Assembly (NCBI GenBank): GCA_000720535.1
Contig: JOAZ01000017.1
Span: forward strand, 434,001-498,000
From: Streptomyces halstedii
Lineage (GTDB): Bacteria; Actinomycetota; Actinomycetes; Streptomycetales; Streptomycetaceae
Length of the DNA: 64,000 nucleotides
Reading direction: 5' to 3'
The notes beneath the pieces are model-generated. The model made no database searches and had not been told where the DNA came from. It saw only the letters and a program-made list of their open reading frames with translations. Below are positions 51,298-60,412 of the stretch, one piece after another. The stretch's first letter is position 1. Each line of letters starts with the position of its first letter. Both the position numbers and the translations under genes were made by a program.

Positions 51298-51942
51298 ATG
51301 AGTTCCCAAGTTCGCGGTGGAACGAGATGGAAGCGTTTCGCTCTGGTCATGGTGCCGAGCGTCGCGGCGACCGCCGCGGTGGGCATCGGCCTGGCACAGG
51401 GCGCCCTCGCGGCGTCGTTCAGCGTGTCCGGGCAGGAGTTCAAGGTCAAGGCCACCGAGCTGGAGGGCTGGGACTTCGTCCAGTACGGCAGCGTGGCCTC
51501 GGGCAAGACGCTCGAAGGTAAGGACATGCACGCCCCGGTGGCGGTGTCGGGCTTCAGCAAGGCCAACATCACCAACATGTGCCAGTCGGTCGTCACCCCG
51601 AAGGTGCCCGGCATCGGTACCGTGACGCTGCGTCTGGAAGCGGGCGGGGGCGGCACGCCGGTCAAGGCCAAGAGCCTCTACCTCGACGTGTCGCAACTCG
51701 ACGCCGACGCCGAGTTCAGGAACATCGACATCGGTGTGGCCGCGGGATCCCTGCCGAAGTCGGAGGGCAAGCCCGGTATTCAGCCGAACACCCAGGCCAA
51801 CCCCTACGGCTTCTCGCAGCGTGCCGAGAAGGCCCTGCTGAAGAATGTCAAGCAGAAGGCGTGGGCCACGACGGCCGGCACCTTCAACCTCAGCGGACTG
51901 AAGCTGCGGCTCTCCACCGGCACCGACCAGGAGTGCTACTAA
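51298..51942 (+). CDS. DUF6230 family secreted protein (cholesterol-esterase-like by name)
   Basis: The 214-residue product has a signal peptide (WKRFALVMVPSVAATAAVGIGLAQGALA, cleaved near ALA-AS) followed by a beta-rich domain (FSVSGQEFKVKATELEGW...). It ends in STGTDQECY, and two Cys (NMCQSV, QECY) may pair. I recall that this family (DUF6230) includes proteins named cholesterol esterase after a Streptomyces lavendulae enzyme, but I see no GxSxG motif, so activity is unproven. The ATG 51298 has AAGGAGG upstream. It is the first of three genes in a row with the DUF6114 and exported proteins. Confidence 0.75.
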   Translation: MSSQVRGGTRWKRFALVMVPSVAATAAVGIGLAQGALAASFSVSGQEFKVKATELEGWDFVQYGSVASGKTLEGKDMHAPVAVSGFSKANITNMCQSVVTPKVPGIGTVTLRLEAGGGGTPVKAKSLYLDVSQLDADAEFRNIDIGVAAGSLPKSEGKPGIQPNTQANPYGFSQRAEKALLKNVKQKAWATTAGTFNLSGLKLRLSTGTDQECY

Positions 51943-52037
51943 GCACCGTCCGGGTGGCCGGAGCACGCGTCGTGGGCTTCCGGCCACCCAACCCCTTCTC
52001 CTCTCACGGCAGTACCGGTTCCAGGGAGCTGTTTTCC

Positions 52038-52604
52038 ATGAGCCCCGAGTCCACAGGGCAGAACGAGCACTACCTCACCGTCATTCGGCGGGGATTCCGC
52101 ACCTGGCGGGGCGACCGGCCGTTCTGGGCGGGTCTGTTCACCATGGCGGGTGGCCTTCCCATCGCCTACTTCCCGTACGCCAACATGCATCTCGGCAACA
52201 TCACGCTGGCGATGTCCACCACGGCCGGCGCGGGTTCACTGATCATCGGGGTCCTGCTGGTCACCCTGGGCCTGACCATGTGGTTCCACAGCATCGTCCG
52301 GGTGTTCGCCGGGGTCGCCGCGATCCTGCTGGCGCTGATCTCCATCCCGGTCGCCAACATCGGTGGCTTCGTGATCGGCTTCGTCCTCGCCCTTCTCGGC
52401 GGGGCTCTCTCCGTCTCCTGGGCTCCGGGTGAGCCCGTGGACGAGGAGGACACCGAGGAGGAGCGGGCACCTGCCTCCGTCGCCGTGGCCGCCGCGGCGG
52501 AGCCCGCGCCGGACGACGTACAGACGACCGTGGCCGTTCCCCAGCAGGCGGTGGAGCACGGCGCTACGGTCCCGACCGAGGGCGGGAGTCGTCGTGCGGG
52601 GTGA
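52038..52604 (+). CDS. DUF6114 family membrane protein
   Basis: The 188-residue product has four hydrophobic segments (about residues 30-50, 52-78, 83-103 and 105-128), then an acidic/Ala-rich tail (DEEDTEEERAPASVAVAAAAEPA). The region FRTWRGDRPFWAGLFTMAGGLPIAYFP is characteristic of DUF6114, which regularly follows DUF6230. The ATG 52038 has GGGAG upstream. It overlaps the next gene by 11 bases. The function is unknown. It is probably a membrane partner for the secreted neighbours. Confidence 0.78.
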   Translation: MSPESTGQNEHYLTVIRRGFRTWRGDRPFWAGLFTMAGGLPIAYFPYANMHLGNITLAMSTTAGAGSLIIGVLLVTLGLTMWFHSIVRVFAGVAAILLALISIPVANIGGFVIGFVLALLGGALSVSWAPGEPVDEEDTEEERAPASVAVAAAAEPAPDDVQTTVAVPQQAVEHGATVPTEGGSRRAG

Positions 52605-53964
52605 CGAGACGCAGCCGGAACCGGCCGGGGAGAGGACCCGGACCGGCGGTGGGCCCCGCCACGCGGCGCCCCGGAAATCGCTGCTGACGAAGCTTCACCT
52701 GCCCGCGGGCAAGAAGGCGTTCGCGCTCGCCGCGATGCCCACGGCGGTGTTCGTCGGCATGGGCCTCACGCCCCGGCTCGCCCTGGCGGACGACGCCTCC
52801 GACATCCCCTTCGCCCCCGGCCCGTGTGTGACCCGGTCCGACGAGCCGGGCGAGTCGCAGGAGCCGGAGGCGACACCGACACCGGGCGCCACCCCGACCG
52901 GCGACACCGGCAAGGGCGGCGAGGACGGGCGGGACGACACACCGGACACCGGCGGGACCACGGCACCGGAGCCCACCACGAGCCCGAGCGCCTCCGCCCC
53001 GGGCCGGGACTCCGAGCAGAAGGCCGGGACGTCCGGACAGAAGGCCGGGACCTCCGAGCAGGCCGGGACGTCCGAGCAGCAGGCCGAGGCGACGCCCACG
53101 CCCACCAGGTCGAAGAACCCCCTCGACCCGCTCGGTGTCGGTGACGCGCTCAGGGACCTGCTCCACATCCCCGGCAAGGAGACGGCGAGCCCGTCCCCGA
53201 GCGCCACCGACGAGCCGGAGGACTCCTCCACCGCCGGACCGGCCGACGAGGACAAGCCCTCGGACCCGGCGAAGGACACCAAGGACAGCAAGGACAGCAA
53301 GGACACCGGCAGGTCCGGGGACGCGGACGCGGCGAAGGAGGCGGCCGACAAGACCGCCGACGCCATCCGCGAGGCCGCCGGCAAGGCGGGCCAGGACGTC
53401 GAGGAGCTGGACGAGGACGTCAAGGGCCTCGACCCGGTCAAGGACGACGACATCCCGGACGGCGCCAAGGAGCGCTTCCCGTGCCCGGTGCCCGACCCCG
53501 AGGCGCTCGCCGCGGCCGAACTGGAGCAGGGCGTCCCGCTGCTCCCGACCGACCCGTGGATCCTGGAGTCGTCGCTGCTCACGCTCAACGGGCTGGACTA
53601 CAAGGGCATCGTCGAGGTGCGCGCGGGGAGCGGCACCAAGAAGGTGCTCAAGTTCACCGCGAAGTCCATCGACATCAAGGACCTGCACCAGCTGACGACG
53701 GGTCCGGCAGGCACCACCGGCCACGTCAAGGCGCGCGGCGGCTCGACGTCCACCATCCGCGACGGTGAGGTGACGATGTACACGGAGGAGCTGAAGGGCA
53801 ACCTCTTCGGCCTCATCCCGATCACCTTCAGCCCCGAGACCCCGCCGCCGCTGAACGTACCCTTCGCCTTCTTCACCAAGGTCAAGGTCACCCAGGCCGG
53901 CCAGTTCGGCGGCACGCTCACGATCCCGGGCCTGCAGAACTACTTCACCGGCGGCAACGCCTGA
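52594..53964 (+). CDS. Exported protein with long disordered linker and conserved C-terminal domain
   Basis: The product has 456 residues. Residues 1-50 are charged. A hydrophobic segment (KKAFALAAMPTAVFVGMGLTPRLALA, about 46-71) is a signal or anchor. Residues 75-290 are low complexity (Pro/Thr/Glu, KAGTSEQ repeats, DTKDSKDSKDT). The C-terminal 150 residues form a folded, Thr/Lys/Gly-rich domain (LNGLDYKGIVEVRAGSGTKKVLKFTAKSIDIKD, ...FFTKVKVTQAGQFGGTLTIPGLQNYF) with two Cys (GPCVT and PCPVP) outside it. GTG 52594 follows GGCGGGAG. I do not recognise the domain. The operon suggests an envelope complex with the DUF6230 and DUF6114 proteins. Confidence 0.72.
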   Translation: MRGDETQPEPAGERTRTGGGPRHAAPRKSLLTKLHLPAGKKAFALAAMPTAVFVGMGLTPRLALADDASDIPFAPGPCVTRSDEPGESQEPEATPTPGATPTGDTGKGGEDGRDDTPDTGGTTAPEPTTSPSASAPGRDSEQKAGTSGQKAGTSEQAGTSEQQAEATPTPTRSKNPLDPLGVGDALRDLLHIPGKETASPSPSATDEPEDSSTAGPADEDKPSDPAKDTKDSKDSKDTGRSGDADAAKEAADKTADAIREAAGKAGQDVEELDEDVKGLDPVKDDDIPDGAKERFPCPVPDPEALAAAELEQGVPLLPTDPWILESSLLTLNGLDYKGIVEVRAGSGTKKVLKFTAKSIDIKDLHQLTTGPAGTTGHVKARGGSTSTIRDGEVTMYTEELKGNLFGLIPITFSPETPPPLNVPFAFFTKVKVTQAGQFGGTLTIPGLQNYFTGGNA

Positions 53965-53980
53965 GACCCGTCCGGGAGCC

Positions 53981-54032
53981 GCACAGCCCTGTGGCCCGCA
54001 CCCCTTGGGGAGTGCGGGCCACAGGGCTGTGC
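53981..54032. terminator. Bidirectional terminator between exported-protein gene and pyk
   Basis: Perfect 21-bp arms (53981-54001 and 54012-54032, starting GCACAGCCCTGTGGCCCGCA) pair with a 10-base loop. It sits between convergent stop codons at 53964 and 54047. Confidence 0.92.
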
Positions 54033-54046
54033 GAGCGGCGGGGGCG

Positions 54047-55474
54047 TCAGGCGCGCTCGGTGCTCAGGTGGTGCACCCGGACCATGTTGGTGGTGCCGGG
54101 GACACCGGGGGGCGAACCGGCCGTGATGACCATCGTGTCGCCGTCGCTGTAGCGGTTCAGCTTGAGCAGCTCCGCGTCCACCAGGTCCACCATCGCGTCG
54201 GTGTTGTCCACGTGCGGCACGACGTAGGACTCCACGCCCCAGCTCAGCGCGAGCTGGTTGCGGGTGGACTCCTCGGTGGTGAAGGCCAGGATCGGCTGCG
54301 CCGCGCGGTAGCGGGACAGCCGGCGGGCGGTGTCACCGGACTTGGTGAAGGCGACCAGCGCCTTGCCGTCCAGGAAGTCGGCGATCTCGGCGGCCGCACG
54401 GGCCACCGAACCACCCTGCGTACGGGGCTTCTTGCCCGGCACCAGCGGCTGGAGGCCCTTGGACAGCAGCTCGTCCTCGGCGGCGACGACGATCTTCGCC
54501 ATCGTCTTGACCGTCTCGACCGGGTACGCGCCCACGGAGGACTCCGCCGACAGCATGACCGCGTCCGCGCCGTCCAGGATCGCGTTGGCCACGTCGGAGG
54601 CCTCGGCGCGGGTCGGCCGCGAGTTGGTGATCATCGACTCCATCATCTGCGTCGCCACGATCACCGGCTTGGCGTTGCGGCGGCACAGCTCGATGAGGCG
54701 CTTCTGCACCATCGGGACCCGCTCCAGCGGATACTCGACGGCCAGGTCGCCACGGGCCACCATCACCCCGTCGAAGGCGGCGACGACGCCCTCCATGTGC
54801 TCCACGGCCTGCGGCTTCTCGACCTTGGCGATGACGGGGACCCGGCGGCCCACCTCGTCCATCACCTTGTGCACGTCCTTGACGTCCTCCGCGTCCCGCA
54901 CGAAGGACAGCGCGACCAGGTCGCAGCCCATCCGCAGCGCGAACCGCAGGTCCTCGACGTCCTTCTCGGACAGGGCGGGCACGTTGACCGCGGCGCCGGG
55001 CAGGTTGATGCCCTTGTGGTCGGAGATCACCCCGCCCTCGATGACGATGCTGGTGACCCGGGGGCCCTCGACCGAGACGACCTTCAGCTCGACGTTGCCG
55101 TCGTTGATCAGGATCGGGTCGCCCTTGGCGACGTCACCGGGCAGACCCTTGTAGGTCGTGCCGCAGATCGACCTGTCGCCCGCGACGTCCTCGGCGGTGA
55201 TGACGAACTCGTCGCCGCGGACCAGTTCGACGGGGCCCTCCGCGAACTTGCCCAGGCGGATCTTCGGCCCCTGGAGGTCGGCGAGCACACCGACCGCGCG
55301 GCCGGTCTCGGCGGCGGCCTTGCGGACGCGGTCGTAACGGCCCTGGTGCTCCTCGTGGGTTCCGTGGCTGAAGTTGAATCGGGCCACGCTCATGCCGGCC
55401 TCGATCAGAGCGACGAGCTGCTCATGGGAGTCGACGGCGGGACCGAGGGTGCAGACGATTTTGGAACGGCGCAT
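54047..55474 (-). CDS. pyk: Pyruvate kinase
   Basis: The 475-residue product converts phosphoenolpyruvate and ADP to pyruvate and ATP. Visible motifs are KIVCTLGPAVDS at the N-terminus, ARFNFSHGTHEEH, ADLQGPKIRLG, the active-site region VIAKVEKPQAVEHME, GVMVARGDLAVE and ATQMMESMI. The C-terminal allosteric domain is ALVAFTKSGDTARRLSRYRAAQPILAFT. Length and all catalytic residues are normal. A GATAGGAT box just upstream suggests a very short leader. It lies 74 bases after ackA on the same strand. Confidence 0.96.
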   Translation of the reverse strand: MRRSKIVCTLGPAVDSHEQLVALIEAGMSVARFNFSHGTHEEHQGRYDRVRKAAAETGRAVGVLADLQGPKIRLGKFAEGPVELVRGDEFVITAEDVAGDRSICGTTYKGLPGDVAKGDPILINDGNVELKVVSVEGPRVTSIVIEGGVISDHKGINLPGAAVNVPALSEKDVEDLRFALRMGCDLVALSFVRDAEDVKDVHKVMDEVGRRVPVIAKVEKPQAVEHMEGVVAAFDGVMVARGDLAVEYPLERVPMVQKRLIELCRRNAKPVIVATQMMESMITNSRPTRAEASDVANAILDGADAVMLSAESSVGAYPVETVKTMAKIVVAAEDELLSKGLQPLVPGKKPRTQGGSVARAAAEIADFLDGKALVAFTKSGDTARRLSRYRAAQPILAFTTEESTRNQLALSWGVESYVVPHVDNTDAMVDLVDAELLKLNRYSDGDTMVITAGSPPGVPGTTNMVRVHHLSTERA

Positions 55475-55481
55475 GAGGCGG

Positions 55482-55514
55482 ATCCTATCGGTTTGTTTCG
55501 CTGCGGAATATTCC
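55482..55514 (-). promoter_or_regulatory. pyk promoter candidate with palindrome GGAATATTCC
   Basis: On the minus strand, TAGGAT (55482-55487) ends 7 bases before the pyk ATG. The perfect palindrome GGAATATTCC (55505-55514) lies where the -35 box would be. This suggests pyk can be transcribed independently of pta-ackA under a regulator. Confidence 0.5.
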
Positions 55515-55548
55515 GTCTGGTGGAAGGTACAAAGGGGCGCCCACCCGC

Positions 55549-56790
55549 TCAGTTGTGGGCCAGGGCGAAGGTCTGGCGGGCGATCTCCAGCTCCTCGTCG
55601 GTCGGCACCACGGCCACCGCGACCCGTGCGCCGGCGGGCGAGATCAGCCTCGGCCCGCCGGACCGCACGGTGTTGCGCTCCGGATCCACGGCCAGGCCGA
55701 ATCCCTCCAGCCCCGCGACGGCAGCCTCTCGTACGGGTGCCGAGTTCTCCCCGACCCCCGCCGTGAACACCAGCGCGTCCACCCGGCCGAGGACCGCCGA
55801 ATAGGCGCCGATGTACTTCTTCAGCCGGTGGATGTAGATGTCGAACGCCAGCGTCGCGCGCTCGTCGCCCTCCTCGACCCGGCGCAGGATCTCCCGCATG
55901 TCGTTGTCCCCGCACAGGCCCACAAGACCGCTCCTCTGGTTCAGCAGGGCGTCGACGTCGTCCATCGACATCCCCGCCACCCGGCCCAGGTGGAAGGTGA
56001 CCGCCGGGTCGACGTCCCCGGACCGGGTTCCCATCACCAGCCCCTCCAGCGGGGTCAGCCCCATGGAGGTGTCCACGCACTTCCCGCCGGCCACCGCGGA
56101 GGCCGAGGCGCCGTTGCCCAGGTGCAGCACGATCAGGTTGAGGTCCTCCAGGGGGCGGCCCAGCAGCTCGGCCGTCCGCCGCGAGACGTACGCGTGCGAG
56201 GTGCCGTGGAAGCCGTAGCGGCGGATGCGGTGGGCGTCGGCCGTCTCCACGTCGATCGCGTACCGGGCGGCGTACTCCGGCATCGACCGGTGGAACGCCG
56301 TGTCGAAGACCGCCACCTGCGGCAGGTCGGGGCGCAGGTCGCGGGCCGTGCGGATGCCGGTGATGTTCGCCGGGTTGTGCAGCGGGGCCACCGGGACCAG
56401 CCGCTCGATCTCCTTCAGCACCTCGTCGGTGATCACGGTGGGCTCGGTGAACCTCAGCCCGCCGTGCACCACCCGGTGCCCGATCGCCAGCAGCTCGGGG
56501 GAGTCCAGGCCGAGCCCGTCGGCCGCCAGCTCGTCGGCGGCGGCCTTCAGCGCCTCGTCGTGGTCGGCGATCCTGCCCGTGCGCTCACGGGTCCGCCCGT
56601 CCCGCGGGGTGTGCGCCAGCCGGGAGGAGGACTCCCCGATCCGCTCGACGAGCCCGGTGGCCAGCCGTGACCGGTCGCGCATGTCGAGGAGCTGGTACTT
56701 GACCGAGGAGGAGCCGGAATTGAGCACGAGCACCCGGCTCGCGTCCGTGTGGTGGGTGTCCGTGTGGTGGGTGGTGGACAACGTGTTCAC
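55549..56790 (-). CDS. ackA: Acetate kinase
   Basis: The 413-residue product has motifs VLVLNSGSSSVKYQLL, AIGHRVVHGGLRF, VFDTAFHRSMPEYA, RRYGFHGTSHAYVS, LIVLHLGNGASASAV and VFTAGVGENSAPVRE. It converts acetyl phosphate and ADP to acetate and ATP. An N-terminal run (THHTDTHHTDASR, residues 7-19) with two near-identical TDTHH repeats is unusual and probably disordered. GTG 56790 overlaps the pta stop (GTGA). An alternative start further in would remove this His-rich segment. Confidence 0.95.
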   Translation of the reverse strand: MNTLSTTHHTDTHHTDASRVLVLNSGSSSVKYQLLDMRDRSRLATGLVERIGESSSRLAHTPRDGRTRERTGRIADHDEALKAAADELAADGLGLDSPELLAIGHRVVHGGLRFTEPTVITDEVLKEIERLVPVAPLHNPANITGIRTARDLRPDLPQVAVFDTAFHRSMPEYAARYAIDVETADAHRIRRYGFHGTSHAYVSRRTAELLGRPLEDLNLIVLHLGNGASASAVAGGKCVDTSMGLTPLEGLVMGTRSGDVDPAVTFHLGRVAGMSMDDVDALLNQRSGLVGLCGDNDMREILRRVEEGDERATLAFDIYIHRLKKYIGAYSAVLGRVDALVFTAGVGENSAPVREAAVAGLEGFGLAVDPERNTVRSGGPRLISPAGARVAVAVVPTDEELEIARQTFALAHN

Positions 56791-58859
56791 TCCTCGCCCT
56801 GCGCCTGGATCGCGGTGATGGCCACGGTCGTCACGATGTCCTGCACGAGTGCGCCCCGCGACAGGTCGTTGACCGGTTTGCGCAGCCCCTGGAGGACCGG
56901 GCCGACCGCGACGGCGCCCGCCGACCGCTGGACCGCCTTGTAGGTGTTGTTGCCGGTGTTCAGATCGGGGAAGACCAGCACGGTCGCCCGGCCCGCCACC
57001 GGGGAGTCCGGCAGCTTCATGGCGGCGACGGACGGTTCGACCGCCGCGTCGTACTGGATCGGGCCCTCGATCCTCAGGTCCGGTCGCGAGGCGCGTACCC
57101 GCTCCGTGGCCTCCCGCACCTTGTCGACGTCCGCGCCGCTGCCGGAGGTGCCCGTCGAGTACGACAGCATCGCGATCCGCGGGTCCACGCCGAAGCGCCG
57201 CGCGGTGACCGCCGACTGCACCGCGATGTCGGCGAGCTGCTCGGCGTCCGGGTCCGGGTTGACCGCGCAGTCGCCGTAGACCAGGACCTTGTCCGCGAGG
57301 CACATGAAGAACACCGAGGAGACGATCGATGCGTCCGGCTTGGTCTTGATGATCTCGAACGCGGGCCGGATGGTCGCCGCCGTGGAGTGCACCGTGCCGG
57401 AGACCATGCCGTCGGCCAGTCCCTCCTGGACCATCAGCGTGCCGAAGTAGTTGACGTCCGAGACGACGTCGTACGCCAGCTCCACCGTCACCCCGCGGTG
57501 CGCGCGCAGCAGGGCGTACCGCTCGGCGAAGCCCTGGCGCAGCTCGGAGGTCTGCGGGTCGATGAGCTGGGTCCCGGCGAGGTCGATGCCGAGGTCGGCG
57601 GCCTTCTTGCGGATGAGGTCCGTGTCGCCGAGGAGGGTCAGCTCGCAGACGTCGCGGCGCAGCAGCACGTCGGCGGCGCGCAGGACGCGCTCCTCGGTGC
57701 CCTCGGGCAGGACGACGCGGCGCCGGTCGGCGCGGGCCCGCTCCAGCAGCTCGTGCTCGAACATCATCGGCGTGACCCGGCCGCTGCGGGCCACCGAGAT
57801 CCGCTCCAGCAGGGCGGTGGTGTCCACATGGCGTTCGAAGAGGCCGAGCGCGGTCTCCGCCTTGCGGGGCGTTGCCGCGTTCAACTTCCCTTCGAGTGCG
57901 AAGAGTTCACCGGCGGTGGGGAAGGAGCCGCCGGCCACCGCGATCACCGGGGTGCCCGGTGCGAGGCGGGAGGCGAGCCGGAGTATCTCCTCCCCGGGGC
58001 GCTCGTCCAGGGTCAGCAGGACGCCCGCGATCGGCGGGGTGCCCGCGCTGTGCGCGGCGAGCGAGCCGATGACCAGGTCCGCCCGGTCGCCGGGGGTGAC
58101 GACCATGCAGCCCGGGGTCAGGGCCTTGAGCAGGTTCGGCAGCATGGCGCCGCCGAAGACGAAGTTCAGCGCGTCCCGGGCGAGCCCGGAGTCGTCCCCG
58201 AGCAGAACCGTTCCGCCGAGGGCGGTGGTGATCTGCGAGACCGTGGGCGCGGACAGCGCCGGCTCGTCCGGCAGCACCGAGCAGTCCACCGGGAGCTGGG
58301 CCGACAGCCCGTCCGCGATCTCCGCGCGGTCCTCGGCCGCCACCCGGTTCACGATCACCGTCAGCACGTCGCAGCCCAGCGAGGCGTACGCGCGGTAGGC
58401 GTTGCGCGCCTCGGAGCGCACGGACCCGGCGTCCTGGCCCTGACCGCCGACCACCGTGATCACCGAGGCGCCGAACTCGTTGGCGAGCCGGGCGTTGAGC
58501 GCCAGCTCGTCCGGGAGCTGGGTGGCCGCGAAGTCCGTACCGAGGACCAGCACCACCTCGTACTCACGGGCCACCCGGTGGAAGCGCCCGACGAGCCGGG
58601 AGACCAGTTCGTCCGTGCCCTCCTCCGCCTGGATCGCGGAGGCCTCGTGGTAGTCCAGGCCGTACACCGTCTCCGCGCTCTGGGAGAGCCGGTAGCGGGC
58701 CCGCAGCAGCTCGAACAGCCGGTCCGGCCCGTCGTGGACCAGCGGACGGAAGACCCCCACCCGGTCCACCTGACGCGTCAGTAGCTCCATGACTCCCAGA
58801 TCGACGACCTGGCGGCCGTCCCCCCGGTCGATCCCGGTCACATACACGCTGCGCGCCAC
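56787..58859 (-). CDS. pta: Phosphate acetyltransferase (long form)
   Basis: The 690-residue product has an N-terminal P-loop-like/DRTGG regulatory part (about 1-360; YVTGIDRGDGRQVVDLGVMELL, VVGGQGQDAGSVRSEARNAYRAY) and a C-terminal catalytic domain (about 365-690; RRVVLPEGTEERVLRAA, LADGMVSGTVHSTAATIRPA, YSTGTSGSGADVDKVREAT, VFPDLNTGNNTYKAVQRSAG). It makes acetyl phosphate from acetyl-CoA and feeds ackA. GTG 58859 follows GGGAGGG. It is the long, allosteric type found in actinobacteria. Confidence 0.95.
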   Translation of the reverse strand: MARSVYVTGIDRGDGRQVVDLGVMELLTRQVDRVGVFRPLVHDGPDRLFELLRARYRLSQSAETVYGLDYHEASAIQAEEGTDELVSRLVGRFHRVAREYEVVLVLGTDFAATQLPDELALNARLANEFGASVITVVGGQGQDAGSVRSEARNAYRAYASLGCDVLTVIVNRVAAEDRAEIADGLSAQLPVDCSVLPDEPALSAPTVSQITTALGGTVLLGDDSGLARDALNFVFGGAMLPNLLKALTPGCMVVTPGDRADLVIGSLAAHSAGTPPIAGVLLTLDERPGEEILRLASRLAPGTPVIAVAGGSFPTAGELFALEGKLNAATPRKAETALGLFERHVDTTALLERISVARSGRVTPMMFEHELLERARADRRRVVLPEGTEERVLRAADVLLRRDVCELTLLGDTDLIRKKAADLGIDLAGTQLIDPQTSELRQGFAERYALLRAHRGVTVELAYDVVSDVNYFGTLMVQEGLADGMVSGTVHSTAATIRPAFEIIKTKPDASIVSSVFFMCLADKVLVYGDCAVNPDPDAEQLADIAVQSAVTARRFGVDPRIAMLSYSTGTSGSGADVDKVREATERVRASRPDLRIEGPIQYDAAVEPSVAAMKLPDSPVAGRATVLVFPDLNTGNNTYKAVQRSAGAVAVGPVLQGLRKPVNDLSRGALVQDIVTTVAITAIQAQGEE

Positions 58860-59290
58860 GCGTGCCCTCCCGTCCTGATTGGCTGGCCTTGCCCCCTTGA
58901 CGATACCTACGGAGGCGGGTAAGCCGCCCGCCGGGCCGGACCCGTCCGGAACACCGCTCCGAAAAGCTCCCGCCCCTCGGCGGGGCCGCTGCCGGACACG
59001 GCATGGGACAATCACGGTGACTCACGGTACGGGGCGCCGCGTGCCCTTCGCCGGGGCTGCTCCACGGGCCCCGGCCGCCCGGAGCGCGGCCCCCGGTCCG
59101 GTGCGTCGTACGGCCCCCGGGGCCGCCCGCATACTGGATGCGTCCGGGTGTTCCGGCCACGCGACGAGAGCGGGACCCCGCTCGATCGAGCGCGGCCGGG
59201 AGCGTGGGGACGCGACTGCCCCCACGCGCCCGCCAGGGATGGACGGGACAGCCCAGAGGCACGGCACTAGTGAGCAGGAGACAGAGCACG
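58860..59290. other. Divergent promoter region between pta and pfkA
   Basis: About 430 bases carry no supported gene. On the plus strand, TTGACG (58897-58902), a 17-base spacer and TAAGCC (58920-58925) form a promoter candidate. If used for pfkA it would give a leader of about 360 bases. A perfect palindrome CGCTCGATCGAGCG lies at 59179-59192. GAGCAGGAGA before 59291 serves as the pfkA ribosome site. Confidence 0.55.
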
Positions 59291-60316
59291 ATGCGCATCG
59301 GAATTCTCACCGCAGGCGGGGACTGCCCCGGCCTGAACGCCGTGATCCGTTCGGTCGTCCACCGTGCCGTGGTGGGGCACGGCGATGAAGTCATCGGATT
59401 CGAGGACGGTTTCAAGGGCCTGCTCGACGGCCACTTCCGCCCCCTCGACCTCAACGCCGTCAGCGGCATCCTGGCCCGCGGCGGTACCATCCTCGGCTCC
59501 GCCCGGCTGGAGCGCGACCGGTTGCGCGAGGCCGCGGAGAACTGCGCGGAGCTGTCCCGCCGTTACGGCATCGACGCCCTCATCCCGATCGGCGGCGAGG
59601 GCACCCTGACGGCGGCCCGGATGCTGTCGGACGCCGGGATGCCCGTCGTCGGTGTCCCGAAGACCATCGACAACGACATCTCCGCCACCGACCGCACCTT
59701 CGGGTTCGACACCGCCGTGGGCGTCGCCACCGACGCCATAGACCGTCTGAAGACCACCGCCGAATCGCACCAGCGGGTCATGGTCGTCGAGGTCATGGGC
59801 CGTCACGCGGGCTGGATCGCGCTGGAGTCCGGCATGGCCGGCGGCGCGCACGGCATCTGCCTGCCCGAGCGCCCCTTCCAGGTCGACGACCTGGTCAAGA
59901 TGGTCGAGGAACGCTTCGCGCGCGGCAAGAAGTTCGCGGTCATCTGCGTCGCCGAGGGCGCGCACCCGGCCGAGGGCTCCATGCCGTACGCCAAGGGCGA
60001 GATCGACCAGTACGGCCACGAGCGCTTCCAGGGCATCGGCAACCGCCTCGCGGCCGAGCTGGAGACGCGCCTCGGCAAGGAGGCGCGGCCCGTCATCCTC
60101 GGCCACGTCCAGCGCGGCGGAACCCCGACCGCGTACGACCGGGTGCTCGCGACCCGCTTCGGGTGGAACGCCGTGGAGGCCGTGCACCGCGGGGACTTCG
60201 GGCGGATGACGGCGCTGCGGGGCACGGAGATCGTGATGGCCCCGCTGGCGGACGCCGTGACCCGGCTGAAGACCGTGCCCAGCGACCGGATGTACGAGGC
60301 CGAGTCGGTCTTCTGA
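59291..60316 (+). CDS. pfkA: 6-phosphofructokinase
   Basis: The 341-residue product is of the single-domain ATP-dependent type. Motifs are ILTAGGDCPGLNAVIR, PIGGEGTLTAA (GGEGT in place of GGDGS), the catalytic PKTIDNDISATDRTFGFDTA and VEVMGRHAGWIALESG. The C-terminal substrate region is PVILGHVQRGGTPTAYDR. It phosphorylates fructose 6-phosphate. Streptomyces carry several paralogs, and this one is beside pta-ackA-pyk. The start is ATG 59291. Upstream frames are not supported. Some actinomycete relatives use pyrophosphate, so the phosphate donor is inferred from the Gly at the donor-site motif. Confidence 0.95.
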   Translation: MRIGILTAGGDCPGLNAVIRSVVHRAVVGHGDEVIGFEDGFKGLLDGHFRPLDLNAVSGILARGGTILGSARLERDRLREAAENCAELSRRYGIDALIPIGGEGTLTAARMLSDAGMPVVGVPKTIDNDISATDRTFGFDTAVGVATDAIDRLKTTAESHQRVMVVEVMGRHAGWIALESGMAGGAHGICLPERPFQVDDLVKMVEERFARGKKFAVICVAEGAHPAEGSMPYAKGEIDQYGHERFQGIGNRLAAELETRLGKEARPVILGHVQRGGTPTAYDRVLATRFGWNAVEAVHRGDFGRMTALRGTEIVMAPLADAVTRLKTVPSDRMYEAESVF

Positions 60317-60336
60317 CCCGCCCGCCCTGGCTCCAC

Positions 60337-60373
60337 GCGGCCCCGGCCGTCCCCCGTGGACGGCCGGGGCCGC
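60337..60373. terminator. Terminator between pfkA and the XRE regulator gene
   Basis: The perfect 16-bp arms (60337-60352 and 60358-60373, starting GCGGCCCCGGCCGTCC) pair with a 5-base loop. It lies between convergent stop codons. Confidence 0.9.
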
Positions 60374-60412
60374 GCCATGTCCGGGGCGGCCCGGCCCGGC
60401 CGCGTCGAGCGG

